From NCBI GenBank assembly GCA_018389105.1, contig JACATO010000086.1, positions 959,501 to 1,023,500 of the forward strand: a stretch of 64,000 nt of DNA. The letters are read 5' to 3'. Positions 15,089 to 28,139 of this stretch are shown piece after piece. Source of the stretch: Nautilus pompilius. Lineage: Eukaryota > Mollusca > Cephalopoda > Nautilida > Nautilidae. A model generated the notes under the pieces. It ran no database searches, was not told the origin of the DNA, and saw only the letters and a list, made by a program, of their open reading frames with translations. Positions within the stretch are counted from its first letter, which is position 1; every line of letters starts with the position of its first letter. Position numbers and translations under genes: made by a program.

Positions 15089-17639
15089 ATGGATGTAGCC
15101 AGATTATGGTCATGCAGTACATGCTCTGATCAAGTATATTAGTATGAAGAGAAAATTAGAATATGAATAAAGGAAATAAAGGCAAATTTATTTTTAATTA
15201 AACCCAGGGTTGCTGCTTTTAGAAATTTAAGAGTTTAAGACACCTTTTGTAGTTTAGTGCATTTAATTTAACTTCTAAAAAATTCTGGCACAAAACACTA
15301 CAAATATAAACATGAGCTCTTCACTCTTTTATTATTATCCCCCTCCCACACTTGCCCATTAAGGTTAGGGTTGAGGTTACATAGAGAATGAAGAGTTAGG
15401 TTTGTTTTAAAAGTTTTTTTCCTACTCCTAACATTAACCTCAAAGGACAAGACTTTGCCTTAAGAAAAATGTGGGAAGGAAGAATGAAAGGGCATTATTT
15501 TTAGATAAAAAATAAAAACATATTTAATAAAAAATGAAATATTTTTGTTCCTTTCAGATAACATTATATTTCCATTCAGTTTAGTCTCATTATAAAATAA
15601 TATAATAATGAAATATGATTTCAATCTCACTTGAATTTATATTTTTGATTGAATTTTGCAGTGTCTAGAATTTTTTCTTTACTTGCAAATTTGAAATTGT
15701 GTGCAACTTTTGTTAAAGTATTTCATTAGAGAATATACTTGTTTGGCACTTCCTTTACTTATTGGATGGAGAGCACAAATTCCAAAATTTCTAGAAGCTA
15801 AGGAAATTCAGTTTTTTTTAAAAAAATCAACCAATATTTTATCAACTGATAGATTTAAACCAATTCAATTTATTCTAACTTCCCTGAGAACTGTATTCAT
15901 GATGTAATTCATCACCATTGATCATAATGTTTTTAGCAGCTACAATGAATTTGTCAAATAAAATTTCTGATTTTAAATGAAAATTTATTGAAATCCTGAA
16001 TTTTTAATTTTCAACATTAAACCATTTTTCAAACATACATTTAACGTTTCATATACTTTTATTACTTCATTGGTGAATTCAGTCCACTGAAAGCTGTCAA
16101 GTTTAAAAACTTTTTTGCCTTAATCTAATTTTTACAAAATTGATATTTTTTGATTTTCTAAATTTTTTATCAGATCTTTCATAATGCTATATAATTAATT
16201 AAAATATAAATCTGTTATTTCTAATATTTTACAACTAAATTCATGTAGTTATGTAAGATTTAAATGTAGCATTTTGAATAAAGAAATTGTTCTTCACCTA
16301 ATATCTCATTTCATGGATCCTTAATGAAATTCCAAATAGCATGGTCAGAATTTTCTTTGGGAAACAAACAAGGTCTACCTAAGATTTTCACATGGGGACA
16401 AAGGTTAGGTTTGGAGAGCAAGAATCCTGTGGAAATTGCTAATTTTTCCAATTTTTGATTACCAAATAACTAGCTGGGCAAACAGGTAGGGATTTGTAAG
16501 GTTGGTAGGCAAGTGTTCTGCAACCTTTTCTTCCTCATGGCCAATAAAATGTATTTTAATTGGCATCCAATTTTTTTAAAAATTGGTCAAGTGTTAAACA
16601 ACGACAACCAACAAATTTAGTCATCTGATAAATAATGTGACAATTATAATCTGGTTTGGTTATATTTGGATTTATTTCCAAAAGTTCCTAAAAAAATTAA
16701 AGACACCAAAAGTGAGTGCCACACTATCAACTTAGTATAAACTCCAGAACTTCGGAGAAATTGCTGCTATAAAATATAAGATTTCTCTAACTAGGAGACA
16801 GACTTGTGATAAGTTGGATGATTTTTTTGTAATCAATTAAGATTTAATACACTGTTCCTTTTCTATACAAATGAATCATAGGATTATTCACATACATTTA
16901 TATTTGAAATCTTTTTTTTTAAAACATCATGAAACAGCAATTTATTCCATGGAATAAAATTATTTTCTGATTTTGTTGAAATTTAAGAAAAAAATTCAAA
17001 ATCTATTTTTAAGGATACAAAGTTTTATCTTACAAATATATAGTGTAATAAAACAGTTGAAATTAGCCTACTGGGCTTCATCAAAAGTAGAAAATTTTTT
17101 TCTTTTCAATGCTACAGGAATGCTTACAGCAATATCATCCATCAAATAATGTCAACATTTCTGAAACCTTCAGGTTGAAGTAGGAGCATTTGTATTTTAA
17201 AGTCTTATTTATTTTGTTTCCATTGTAATCTTTAATTTTTATCTTTCCACAAAATGCTCTATTAAAAATATTTTTTCATCACATTGAGAGCAGTGTTTTT
17301 ACTAATGCCATCTTTGTATGACTGTTCTGATTTTGGAAACTGCTTTTTTTTTTCTAGTGTTTTTGTGACACCATTCTTTTCAGCAAAAACACCAGCAAAT
17401 TCATCTTTTCAGAAGTGTGTATAGGTAAGCTTCACCCAAAGATGTATTGGGTGCATTTATGAACAAATGAAGGGATCTCTGCTGGCAATGTGATTTATTC
17501 ATTTGTGGATGATGGGAAGAGGAACCTCAACTGACAATATCTTGCAACATCTCATAACAATGCATCTTGACATCTTAAATATTTATTAATTCAATCATAC
17601 TTTTCTCATATAGGCAGTGTGTATTGAAAAGTAGATGTT
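14771..17639. other. AT-rich DNA with no gene seen
   Basis: No named feature apart from the TA/CA tract at 15050. Around 16511 the bases GTTCTGCAACCTTTTCTTCCTCATGGCC look like a hAT terminal sequence, but no partner end was found. Region 17040-17460 reads weakly as coding on the minus strand and may belong with the fossil at 17640-18110. Confidence 0.45.
15050..15088. repeat. (TA)n(CA)n microsatellite
   Basis: About 21 bases of TA followed by about 18 bases of CA, after a run of 13 A. Confidence 0.95.
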
Positions 17640-18110
17640 TTAGAACAGCCTGAAGATAGCTGTGCAGATCTTAGGAAGCATCTGTAAAAGCTGCTGGTAT
17701 AAAATGAATGTAATCTTCTCTAGATGAGTAATCTGTGTTCCATCCCTGTTTTTAAAAATAACCACATAATGGGTGTCTAAACTTATGGTTGTTTTTGTTT
17801 TCTTTTTTGTCAAAAAGTTTAGTACAATGCAGATAACAGTGACATTCCTTAGTAAATGTTCTGTTTCATTCATAATCGTCAATGCTGACCAAGTTTATTT
17901 ATTCCAAATCTGCTGTCAATGCATCCTGACTACACGTTCTCTATTATCATCTGCCATTTCTATAACATTGCAAAAAATTTTCTTTGTAAATGAGTCAATA
18001 AGTTCTAAGATGTGGTACAGCAGCTGTTCTTCAACAAAAAGTTTTCTGCGATCAGTTGGCCCAGGATTCTTGAGACAAACTAAACTAAAGTTAATGCTAC
18101 TGTTTTTTGT
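17640..18110 (-). mobile_element. Fossil fragment resembling a virus-like packaging ATPase
   Basis: The minus strand reads NVTVICIVLNFLTKK, then TISLDTHYVVIFKNRDGTQI, then THLEKITF. This resembles a stretch I remember from ATPase-like genes of virus-like elements in invertebrate genomes, where it reads much like QNLFxKGKxxRTISLNxHYxVxFKNPRDKxQI. Upstream, RRKLFVEEQLLYHILELIDS fits the same kind of gene. It is a broken, old fragment with no capsid gene or element ends seen. The assignment rests on memory of the motif only. Confidence 0.35.
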
Positions 18111-18410
18111 TTACTATTGAAAAAAAAAAACATCCTCCCATAATATATATGATTTGTTACATTACTTACATCTACAATCATTGTCATACCTTGAAAAGCC
18201 CAAATTGCAGTTTCAACTTAAAATCTGTTTAAACATAAACTGAAAATTCATCTTTTCATGGCAATCAGAAATAGAATTGTTGTAGTGCTCATATATGAAG
18301 GTAACATAATTAGAAACAATGCTTTATTCCAGAGTATGCAGAAAATTAAGCAACCATAATTATTTATAATTTCAATGTCATCTCAACATATTCATGTCAG
18401 ATTGATATAG

Positions 18411-18412
<2 letters not shown>

Positions 18413-18450
<38 letters not shown>
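18413..18450. repeat. (TA)n microsatellite
   Basis: About 34 bases of alternating T and A with one slip at the right end. Confidence 0.95.
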
Positions 18451-18451
<1 letters not shown>

Positions 18452-19400
18452 CCCACTTAGGGACCCTTTGTATCTCATTTCCTAAAAATACTGATTTTTT
18501 TCAAATTTCATAAAACTGTTATAAAAAATCAATTTAACTGCTAGTTAATTCTAGGAAATATGCTTGCCACTTTTGATTGGCTGAGTCTTTTCTGTAAATA
18601 CACTGATTTCCACCCTTTCCCCCAGTGATATACCATACTAGTAGCAATATTATGTTTTCTCTGGCAGAGGTTTACAGATTTTCTTTGTGATAACATCAAA
18701 GTTCACCACAATCTTCCATTATGGCTTGAACCTTAAGGATAGAAAGCCAGACGTTCTTTTAACTAGAGGTAATATTATTTTTCTTTATTCTAGACATCAG
18801 TTTCCATTAGACAGTTATTTAGAATTCTAATTATTTACTCCTTTTACATTTTATTTATTTTACTTATATTTCATTACATTTTTCCACATTGGTGGAATAC
18901 AATTTAATGTCACTATGACTGTGCATTCAATTAAAATAGTGTGCTAGTTCCAGTTTCTCAGTATTCAATCTTTTGTTCTACTTAAGAATGCACTCATTTT
19001 CCTGAAAGTTACTTACATTTCAACATGGGGATATTTCTGGTTAGAAGCACATCTAATCTCCTAGAATTTACCTGTTCTCAAAGAAGATTACATTTTTCAG
19101 TATACTGTGTATTAGGTTGTTATACCACTTCCGAAGTCCTTGCTGAAAGTTCTGAAAAGAGGAGACATATTACATCTAATATACTACTAATAAAAAGGTG
19201 TGTCATGCACATAGCATAACATTGGTTTGTGTTCAATTTGACAGAAGTGATTTTAAAAAAAATGCATACAAACTCAGAGTTAATTCAGCAAAAACAGAAA
19301 CAGTAGATAAAATGTATTTATTAGGAAGAGAAGCCACAATGTAAATACTAAAGATTGGCTTGGTGTGAAGCTGAGCAGATGAAGATTGATGACATGACTA
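18451..19400. other. Spacer with no gene seen
   Basis: AT-rich, CpG-poor sequence between the TA tract and the mariner. No recognisable feature. Confidence 0.5.
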
Positions 19401-20705
19401 TACGAGATCTGTCGAAAAAGTATCCAACTTTATTTTTTCCTGTGGGGAGTAATGACGTTAGGGAGGCAAGAGTGTGCATAATGGAGCCGCATGCCTTCAT
19501 GATCATGCGTGGATTTTGGCGGGCTTGCTGGATGCATCAGTCGCTGTCAGGCAGCCATTGTGTGAGGTGCTGTACTACTTACTCGTTGCATTTTCATTTT
19601 GCTCATGATGACGGAACGTGTGGAGCAACGATATTGCATCGAGTTTTGCCAAAAGCTTGGAGATACCCAAGCGGAAACAATTTGCAAAATTCAACAGGCT
19701 TTTGGTGACATTGTCATGGGTGTTACCCAAATTAAAGAATGGTACAACAAGTTCAAAGGTGGCCGCACATCGGTGGAGAGTGACCAGCGTTCTAGGAGGC
19801 CGTCAACAAGCCGCAATGCAGTTATCATTGAGAAAGTGTGGACCTTGATAAAGGAGAATCGTCATTTGATGGTGCGGGAAATTGGTGATGAGGTTGGGAT
19901 CAGTAAAGATTCTGCACATGCAATTTTAAAGGAGGATTTGGGCTTGTGCAGAGTGGCAGTGAAATTTGTGCCCAAGCTGCTTTCTCAGGAACAACAACAA
20001 CTTCGTCTTTAGGTTGCGCAGGACCTGCTGGATATTGCCAACAGGGATCCTGAGTTCCAGAATAACGTGATAACTGGAGATGAGAGGTGGGTGTATGGGT
20101 ACAACCCGGAAACCAAAGCTCAGTCATCACAGTGGAAGCACCCAACGTTGCCAAGGTCCGGAGAAAAATCAAGGTGATGCTGACTGTTTTCTTTGACTAC
20201 CGAGGCATTGTGCATCACGAATACGCACCAGAAGGACAAACAGTTACAAAGGAGTACTATCAGGAAGTCCTCTAACATCTTCGTGATGCAGTTCGGCACA
20301 AGTGACCAGATCTGTGGGCCTCGCAAAACTGACAGCTGCATCATGACAACACCCCAGTTCATTTGTTGCAGCTGATTCAAGGTTTCTTGGCGAAGGAAGG
20401 CATTTCGCTCATTCGCCAGGCTCTCTACTCTCCAGACATGGCTCCTTCTGACTTCTGGTTGTTCCCAAAAATGAAGATGCCACTGAAAGGCTCTGAGAGC
20501 CGAGAGGACATCATGCGGAATGCGATGGCGGAACTGAGAGCCATTCCGGAAGAAGCATTCCAGACGTGCTTCAAACAGTGGAAGGATCATTGGGCTAAGT
20601 GTGTGGAGGCACAAGTGGCCTACTTCAAAGGAGCAAATGAACCCCACCAAGTACGTAATTTTTTTTTCACAGCCTAAGTCGGATACTTTTTTGACAGACC
20701 TCACA
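19401..20705 (+). mobile_element. Mariner (DD34D) element, full length
   Basis: The inverted repeats are TACGAGATCTGTCGAAAAAG on the left and, reverse-complemented, TGTGAGGTCTGTCAAAAAAG on the right, both flanked by TA (19399-19400 and 20706-20707). The length, 1305 bp, is typical of mariner. A single transposase gene fills the plus strand. The element keeps many CpG pairs while the flanking DNA has almost none, so it probably arrived later than most DNA around it. Confidence 0.95.
19607..20677 (+). pseudogene. Mariner transposase with disabling mutations
   Basis: The likely start is MTERVEQRYCIEFCQKLGD, then a HTH_48-like N-terminus (QIKEWYNKFKGGRTSVESD), RRPSTS, and a second helix-turn-helix (VREIGDEVGISKDSAHAIL). 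The catalytic domain shows VITGDERWVYGY (first Asp), KVMLTVFFDYRGIVHHEYAP, LHHDNTPVH (second Asp) and SPDMAPSDFWLFPK (third Asp, 34 residues on). The C-terminus runs to AKCVEAQVAYFKG. A TAG at 20010-20012 ends the first long frame, where relatives have a sense codon before VAQD. A frame change lies between about 20060 and 20180, and two more stops lie around 20273-20345. The encoded enzyme would cut and paste its own element at TA sites in the nucleus; this copy is dead. Confidence 0.92.
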
Positions 20706-20707
20706 TA

Positions 20708-23700
20708 CTCTAGACAGACCAACATATTCAACAGTGAGGGGAGGGTGTGATATGTTCATTAAGCCCCAAAATATTGCCAATTGATAATTGAATAAAAGTT
20801 GAGAAACTTACATACAAAATATTGTAATTATGTAAATACTACTTAATCAGATATTTACAAAAGTTTATTTCATCACAGTCAACTTAAATGAAATTCATAA
20901 AATGAATTATGCCCCTTGATCAGATACCAAAGTTCACAAAGTTTAACTCTTAAAAGGATTAATCCCAAATATTTTGAATTTGTCTTGCTGATTAAAAAAA
21001 AAAAAAATATATATATATATATATACTAAAGGTTTATATATTTTATTTAATTTTAGACACTCTGATATAATATCTTTGGTTTTATTAGAGTTTTTTTTGC
21101 AAATCTTTCACCATCCAAAAAAGATCCATTTAAGGTGTCACTACATTTTTGATAATTTGTTTTTAGGGATAAGTGCTGGAATTTCCACCTCCTAAACAAT
21201 GATCAAGTTTTTATGACACAATGTTTTCTACATGTAGTGATATACGGCCAAGTTTTGCCAGAACAAATACTAGCCATCAGAGTGTTACTATTTTATAAAT
21301 TTGAGCATGTCCAAGTGCTAGTGATTTCTAAACTAGGGGTTGCAAAAAGAAAGGATGGGGATTGTCTTTTTCTCAAAATATTCTGAAAGAGCATTCCTCT
21401 GGATCCACCTAGCATGCATGTCTCCAACTTGTACTGATGGTGCTGGAAGTTGGGATCACAAGAATTTGTCACTTTGTTAATGGAGAAAAAGATTAAAAAC
21501 TTCTAAATTACCACTTTTTTGAGATAGGAAGTTAGAGGAGCTATTCCAAGAACCTACTTTCAGAATTATTTTAGCTCCAGGGAGCAATTTCATGTGGCAT
21601 AATAGTATTATTAAAAAATTGCAGGCTGCTTACTCATTTCAGCAAAAAAAAAAAAAATATATGTCTCATCATTAATTGCAACAACTTGCAACCACTAAAA
21701 AGCTGCTCTAGTATTTTCTACAAGTGCTTGCTTTGGAAGATATCTTGAACAAAGATCTAACTACTTGTGATATCAATATCTGGTTTACATATGACTGACT
21801 GATTGTTTTCTAGTTTGAATTTTTATTTCCAAACCAAATTCCTTGATCATCTTTGTAACCAACTGACCGGTGCATCAAAACTTTTCTTCTTTTTAGTAAT
21901 ATCTCAGGATTTTGTCAGAACCTGGCTGTTAATCTGCATTACCTAAATTGGAAATGTTTTGCAGTTAAAGATTTTAGTTGATCAGTTTGAGCAGTCCAAC
22001 AAAAAAGAAAAAAAAAAGACAAGTTATTTTTCAGTTCTGCTCTTGTTTGGCCATCCAATAGCCTATCTAATGCATGTGCACAGGGATAGTTAAGCATAGC
22101 TGCTGCTACTGCTATATAAAATAGATACATTGTAAACTTATTTAGTAATAATACTTTTTTAAGTAAAAAAAAAATGACTGTTTGTAATGACAACCTTTAT
22201 GTGCTAAAGAAAAAGAAAAACAAGAGAATTTTTATCTACTAATCTCATGTATGTATAAATTTAATTCAAAATTTTCTCCATAATCCCATTTTCTTTTAAA
22301 AATCTTTCACTAATCAACCAAGATGGAGATAGGAGAGTTAACGCTTTGAAAGGTCATGTAAGGCTTTCCAGGTATTTTTATACTAAAGTACATGATGCCA
22401 TCATTTCTAGTTATAATGCTTGTATACTTTTATTGATAAAATATTAAAGTTTTAATCACATTAATTAAAATAAAAGTTCATAAAATTTGTACATATACAT
22501 GCTATAACTAAATTGTCTAAAACCTTATTTGGTTTTCCGTTTTAATATTAGCTAATTATTAATACCAATTTTATGCCTAAATTCTATAATTTTTAAAACT
22601 TAGAAATCTATTAATAGGTAAATCACTAAAAATCTCTGATAGTTATTGATAATACTCTGCTGTTGAGAGAAATGTAAGAATGCCTTGTGAAAGTTTTTTT
22701 GATGGTGGCGATTCAGCTACACTTTTTCTTAATTATCAGTGTTCAGAGTTTGTTTTTTTTTTTTTTACTCTATTTTATTGGTATATTATTCCATCAAAAT
22801 ATTTACTATCACAAAATTAGATTTTTTTCAGGTTGTGATGGGTGAGGAAGCATCATACAACTTTACACTGCCAATAATAAAATGTTTTTAAACATCTGTA
22901 CTGGTATTCACTGTTGAGTAAATGTAACATATCAACATTTTCTTTACTGTAAAAATATAGACTTTAAAGTTCACTTTTTCAGATCAAGTAATCAGTTGAG
23001 ATCTAAATGAATTTACTGATAGAAAAAGAAATGATATTGATGTCACGCACAAAAAATAAGCAAAATCAGTAATGCAAAGAGCATATGAACAGACAAGTAC
23101 AATGCCATGCATGAAAATCTCACCTAGGGGTCAAAACTTGATGTATACATTTATTTAGAAGATTTTGGTTATTATGAAAAATACTTTCTTATTTTGTCAT
23201 AAAGTTGGTTGTTTTATTAGAAATTCATCATTTAGATCTTTTCTCACTGGTAAAAAAAAAAGGGAAGAAAAGAAAGAGGAGTAGAGTGGGTATAAGAAGT
23301 ACAAATCCTTCCTACAGGGGTATTTTCAGTACAATCAAATATATTTAAAAAAAAGCAATGATAGCTTTAGATAAACACAAAGACAGCAGAAAAAATGAAA
23401 ATCATGCAATACGGTTTAAGGATCTTTTAACTATTCTTTAAAAAATGATAGAAATTTGTCTTTTCAATAAAGAGAGAAACCAGTAAAATGTAAAATTTGT
23501 TCTTGTTTTAGATTTAATCTGAAATTCAAGTATATTGTGGGGAAACTCAAAATCCAAAAATTCATGGCAATGGTATAAATTTGGAAAGTTCTCAGTCATC
23601 ATAATCATAATTTTAAATTTGAAAGCTGATATAAATTCAGTATTTAATAACACAGAAAGAAAATATATCTTAACTCATTCAGCTCTGGTCCCACCTATGG

Positions 23701-23847
23701 CAGGTGTTTACAACCCCTACTGATGGCAAACTCCAATTATACAGTTGTCTCATAAAAGTTCTTGCTTTGATTGAATTCAAATTTTAAATTTTGTTATAAT
23801 ATAGTACAAAAATTTAATTTCTATTAATATTATATATATACATATAT
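20708..23847. other. AT-rich DNA with no gene seen
   Basis: Poly-A tracts, a short AT microsatellite near 21007-21026 and scattered short frames. The bases around 21335 (ACTAGGGGTTGCAAAAAG) look like a transposon end but stand alone. No gene can be supported. Confidence 0.5.
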
Positions 23848-24340
23848 ATAAGATGTTCCAAAAGGACGTATATGCACTTTCATATGCTATCATACAAAGG
23901 CATTTTGTGACTCAACATTAAGACGTTTTATTCCCTGACATCATGTTTTCAGTGTGTGAAAAAACCGTACAGGCATTTTTGGACAGACACTTTACTGGAT
24001 GATGGATGGAATGACATTGATCACTCTACTGATCTCAAACCACCAGATTTTCCTGTGGGGTATGTTGAAGGACAATGTGGTATGCCACAAAACCAACTAC
24101 CTTACACTCTAACAAATTGTTGATGCTTAAACAGCTATTCCTGTGAAAACATTCCACTGTGTGGCTTTATCAGATACTGCCAATGCCTGTGTGGATGCCA
24201 GTGGTGGACAATTTGCATGACTTTTTGTAGTGTATCATGTTTGAGGTGTTTGATTTATATAGAAAAAATTCTAACTAGCAATGTCTTTGTTTACTAGGCT
24301 GAAGAATAAAGTATATACATGCTTTCTGAACACCCTGAAT
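23848..24340 (+). mobile_element. Remnant of a mariner-type element
   Basis: The left part reads ATGTTCCAAAAGGACGTA and the right part, reverse-complemented, GGTGTTCAGAAAGCATGTA, which look like degraded inverted repeats. Between them one frame reads FLWGMLKDNV, like the FLWGYLKDxVYR block after the last catalytic Asp in mariner-type transposases. It is followed by PVKTFHCV and CVDASGGQF, like the C-terminal CIDAxGxHF. Only the C-terminal third is left, at about 490 bp. It is a different family from the mariner at 19401. Confidence 0.65.
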
Positions 24341-25599
24341 ATAATTTTCAGTAAAGGTATAAGCTCTGTTTACATTTGTATTGTTAAATAACCAACAAAG
24401 ATGATACTTTCTTTCAAAAACTTGCTGTCATCTGTGCTCGTGAATACTAATTTATAAAACAATTTTGATTTGCCTGTTGAAAGGTTTCAAGTTTAATTTG
24501 GATAAAAATTAGATATTTTCCTAATAAAAAAGCATCATAAGTGTTCCCTTTCTTTTTCAATTTTGGAAAAGATGCTTGGAGTCCAAGATTAACCTCTTTG
24601 AAACTTTCTTAGAAGTCATGTATGAATGAAATTAACACCTGAGAAGTAATATATCTATGATGAAAGATGTAAATAAAATAATTAAATATGAAACAAATAA
24701 ATATATTAAAAATTTTAGCTTTATAATTTATTCTAACAAACAAACAAACACAAAGAGAAAAAAGAAAATTATGCATTTAAAGGGAAAGACAGTTCACAAC
24801 TTACATAGAGCCCCTTTGCTCCCCAAACGGGCATTCAGCGTGTATTTCTAAGCATTCTTAAGACACAGCTTCAACAATTTTATTAAGAGAAGCTTTCTTG
24901 AATCTTAAAAAAAAAAAAATGTAGCTAAAAAATACTTCCTAATATTCTGTCAACTCTGATTCTGATGTTTATAAAGTTTACTGATCCAATGCATTATACA
25001 TGTTGTCAACTGAATTAAAAACCATTGATATATTAACTTGTTCTTTTCCTGACATTTTGTAAACCTCTGATGCCACTCCATAAACAGGGATCTACCAAAG
25101 TTTTAATTCTTAGAGATGTCCATGACTGTAATTATCAATTTTTTTCCCCCAGCATTTGAGGGTAAAATGTCCCCCCCCCCTTTTCAAGGCTATTTATATC
25201 CTTAATGAAATAGGGATTCCATGACTATATACTCCATAGACAACTAACTTATAAATAGGTAGAAGTACCTCTAATACTTACAACTAATGGTCCAATTAAG
25301 AAGCCATTTCCTTTTGCTGTTATGCTATTGCAGCGCTTGGATCTTCATTTACACAAGACACTGAACTTTATCTAACTTATGATGTTAATTAGAGTCATCA
25401 CGACAAAGATTGACATATTTAGGCTCTATGATGTTGGATTTTACTTAAGTATTCGACTTATACCTACCTGCAGGTTCTCTGACCTCAACATAACCTGCAG
25501 ATCTTAGAAGTGTTTTGGAAACCAATATCATTTATGTACTAAAAGAAAGAAAAAAAAAACAAAGACAGGAGGATCAACTGGAGTCAAATTCCTTTAGCC
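24341..25599. other. Spacer with no gene seen
   Basis: AT-rich with a run of ten C at 25171-25180. No coding potential seen. Confidence 0.5.
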
Positions 25600-27460
25600 A
25601 CGAACTTTTGACGATTTTCCTTTAACCCCCCCCCCCACGGCCCCGTTTTTTTTTTTCCTAGCCAGAATAGCGGGGTTAGCGTCAGTGCCAGAGCAGTGCA
25701 GCAGTTTTCCATCACATGTTAAATAAAGAGCCCCCTTCCCCTCAAAGCTCGAGAAATTACGAACAACAAATACTAACTATTCCATTACCCTTCTCCGCGC
25801 CTCTACGGGCAGGAATACGAGGAGGAGGAGGGGGGGGGGGTGGGGGTGGCTTTACCCTGTCTTACCATTATGAGTTTCTCTTTGAGAAAACCTCCTTCCA
25901 CCGAGGGGTTAGTTTTCCCTATCACTGTGACATTAAGCTAACTGACCCCCCCCCCCCGGCCAGGTTCGCACGATTGCTTTCCCTAACTCCCTAAAAACAT
26001 ATTGCTGCAGTAGCGTTCGCTGTTTTACAATGAGACGGGCGGGCGGGGTTCGGAGGAGGAGGTGTGTGACTGTTTAAAGATTACATAACGAAAAGTCCGT
26101 TATCTGGCGCTCACCAGTAAACGGAAATAAAACAAACAAACCTTCTCACAACGGTCTGGCAGAAAGGGGGGAAGAAGGCAAACAAGATAAGTATTACGGA
26201 CCGCGCTCGGCCGCAAACCGGCCCGCGTTCCCATGGCGACGGCGCGTTTTACGGAAAACACTTCAGAAAATTTTCTGGCAACGGATAATAATTGGAGAAA
26301 ACAAATAAACAACAACCCCATCTCCCCCTCCCCACCACCTTTACCTTGTGGTGTTTCCCCTCTCCTCGGGTTGTCAGAGTGAGGTGGCTAGCGATTCCAA
26401 CCAAGGCGGGATTCGGCCCGCAGGAAGGGCAGTCTATCTACTACGTCAGTCTACCAGGGAATCCGAGGAATCGGTTAACATGGATTAAAAAGGAAAAAAA
26501 AAAAAATAATTATAAGTTGTATAAAGTTTACCTAGAAGGGCCTTCGTTTTCTTCTTGTTTTCTCCTCCCCCATCCAAATGTCGTCTGCATTTTCAGAAGC
26601 GGTGTCGACTGAATTCCTTGTCCGAAAAATTATTACCCGACGATGATTGACCGGTGCCAGAGCTCTAGAATACCGTACAAAAAACAATTTAACACGACTA
26701 ACCCATATCAATCAGTTTGGAAATCTATTTATCATAAACATTAATTATTCTGTAATTTAATTTTATTTATCAATTTATTTATGAAAAAAAAAAAATAATT
26801 CTACAAACAGAAGAAAATAAATAATGAAATTCCGAAATATTTCATACGGATCTTCAAAGGAATTTGTTGTATGACGATAAACTAAGTAAATTTATTAACT
26901 TTAATTTTGAGAAATGCAGAAACATAATCAAATTGTTAAAATGCTGAATAAATAAATAAATAAATAAATAGCGTAATCCTAATAATGAAGAGGTATACAA
27001 CAAAGCTTTCGTAATTGAATTCTCAGTTACCACAAATACTGTGGTTTTAATGTTAATTTCTGAAGGTTTAAAAAAACAAACAGAAATGATGTTGTTAAAA
27101 GAATCTCTTTCGATTTGAGAGTAAATTCATTTTGCGACTCTCAGGAAATGAAACACTGAACCACTGTTTCTCAAATGTTGTTAGAAGAAATTGCTAAAAG
27201 TTAATTAATTTACGATCACGTGAACAGTGGCAGATTAAAAATTAGACCAGGTAGCCCCCGCCCCCCGCGCTGAGCAGGCAGGTGGCTTCTTAATATTTTA
27301 TGCATGTATTGAGAAAATTTAGTTTGTATATCACTAAATCAGAAGAAGAAAAAACAAAACAAAACACCAAGCAGCATTTTTTATTACGTAAAAAGACATA
27401 TAAACCAAAAATTCATCATGGCGGCTTTGCCACATCAGTTATATAAAAAAACATTACGTC
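25600..27460. other. GC- and CpG-rich block with poly-C and poly-G runs
   Basis: Unlike the rest of the window, 25600-26660 has many CpG pairs and several mononucleotide runs: C at 25626-25636 and 25946-25957, and a G-rich stretch at 25820-25849 with long G runs that could fold as a G-quadruplex. A GGGCGGGCGGGG motif lies near 26037-26048. This could be an unmethylated promoter or first-exon region, but I found no convincing start codon, splice donor or TATA box. Near 27224 the bases CAGTGGCAGATTAAAAATTA resemble a hAT terminal sequence. Confidence 0.5.
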
Positions 27461-27470
27461 ATTATAATTA

Positions 27471-27487
27471 TGAGAGAGAGAGAGAGA

Positions 27488-27525
<38 letters not shown>

Positions 27526-27638
27526 TGGAGAGAGATATGGAGAGAGAGAGGAGAGAGATAGAGAGATGGAGAGGATAGATAAGAGAGAGAGAGGAGATAG
27601 AGATGGAGAGATAGATAGAGAGAGAGAGAGAGAGAGAG
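27471..27638. repeat. (GA)n purine tract
   Basis: About 168 bases of GA dinucleotides broken by GGA, GATA and TGG interruptions. One strand is nearly pure purine, so it could form a triplex. Open frames across it are artefacts. Confidence 0.95.
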
Positions 27639-28139
27639 CACGGTTCGAAAATATCTTTTTGTATTTTTTTGGTACTATTTACGTTAAAATTTGACAGAAA
27701 AAATAAAAAAAAAATATTGCAAGCGTAATTACAAGATGTAGTACAAATAGAAAATAATAGAAAATTCATTGTTAGTTACCGGATTAATACACAATAGAAT
27801 CGATCAATAGAGCATTATTTAGACGATATATTTATTTATAAGCTACGTAACAGGCGATAGTTTTCTAACCGCGCTGAAGAAAATGGTTTGGAAGGGGAGG
27901 GGACATTGGTCGTAGATGGACCTGGATACAAAACGAGAAAAATAAAACTGAAGAACAACAGGACTCCTGAAAAATAAGAAAATCAGTGGTATCTTTTTTT
28001 TTTCCAAACGAAAAAACACTCGCTCCACCGAGGCTGATTGGTAATTCTACGTCAACCAGTACAGCAGCGTCAAAACTGTCAGCCAACCAGTGTCCAGACA
28101 ACAACAACAAGGGCGTCACCTGGAGAGAAGCATATATTT

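Noticed and set aside
16511-16545. hAT-like terminal sequence GTTCTGCAACCTTTTC
   Set aside because: No opposite end, target duplication or clear transposase around it.
24720-24860. CRISPR-like or other regular short repeats
   Set aside because: Only simple AAAC/AAAT runs; no spaced direct repeats anywhere in the window.
25600-26660. CpG-island promoter with a first coding exon
   Set aside because: No convincing ATG with coding-like sequence and splice donor could be found on either strand.
27416-27769. Long Ser/Leu/Ile or Arg/Glu frames across the GA tract
   Set aside because: Artefacts of the purine repeat; no flanking coding signal.
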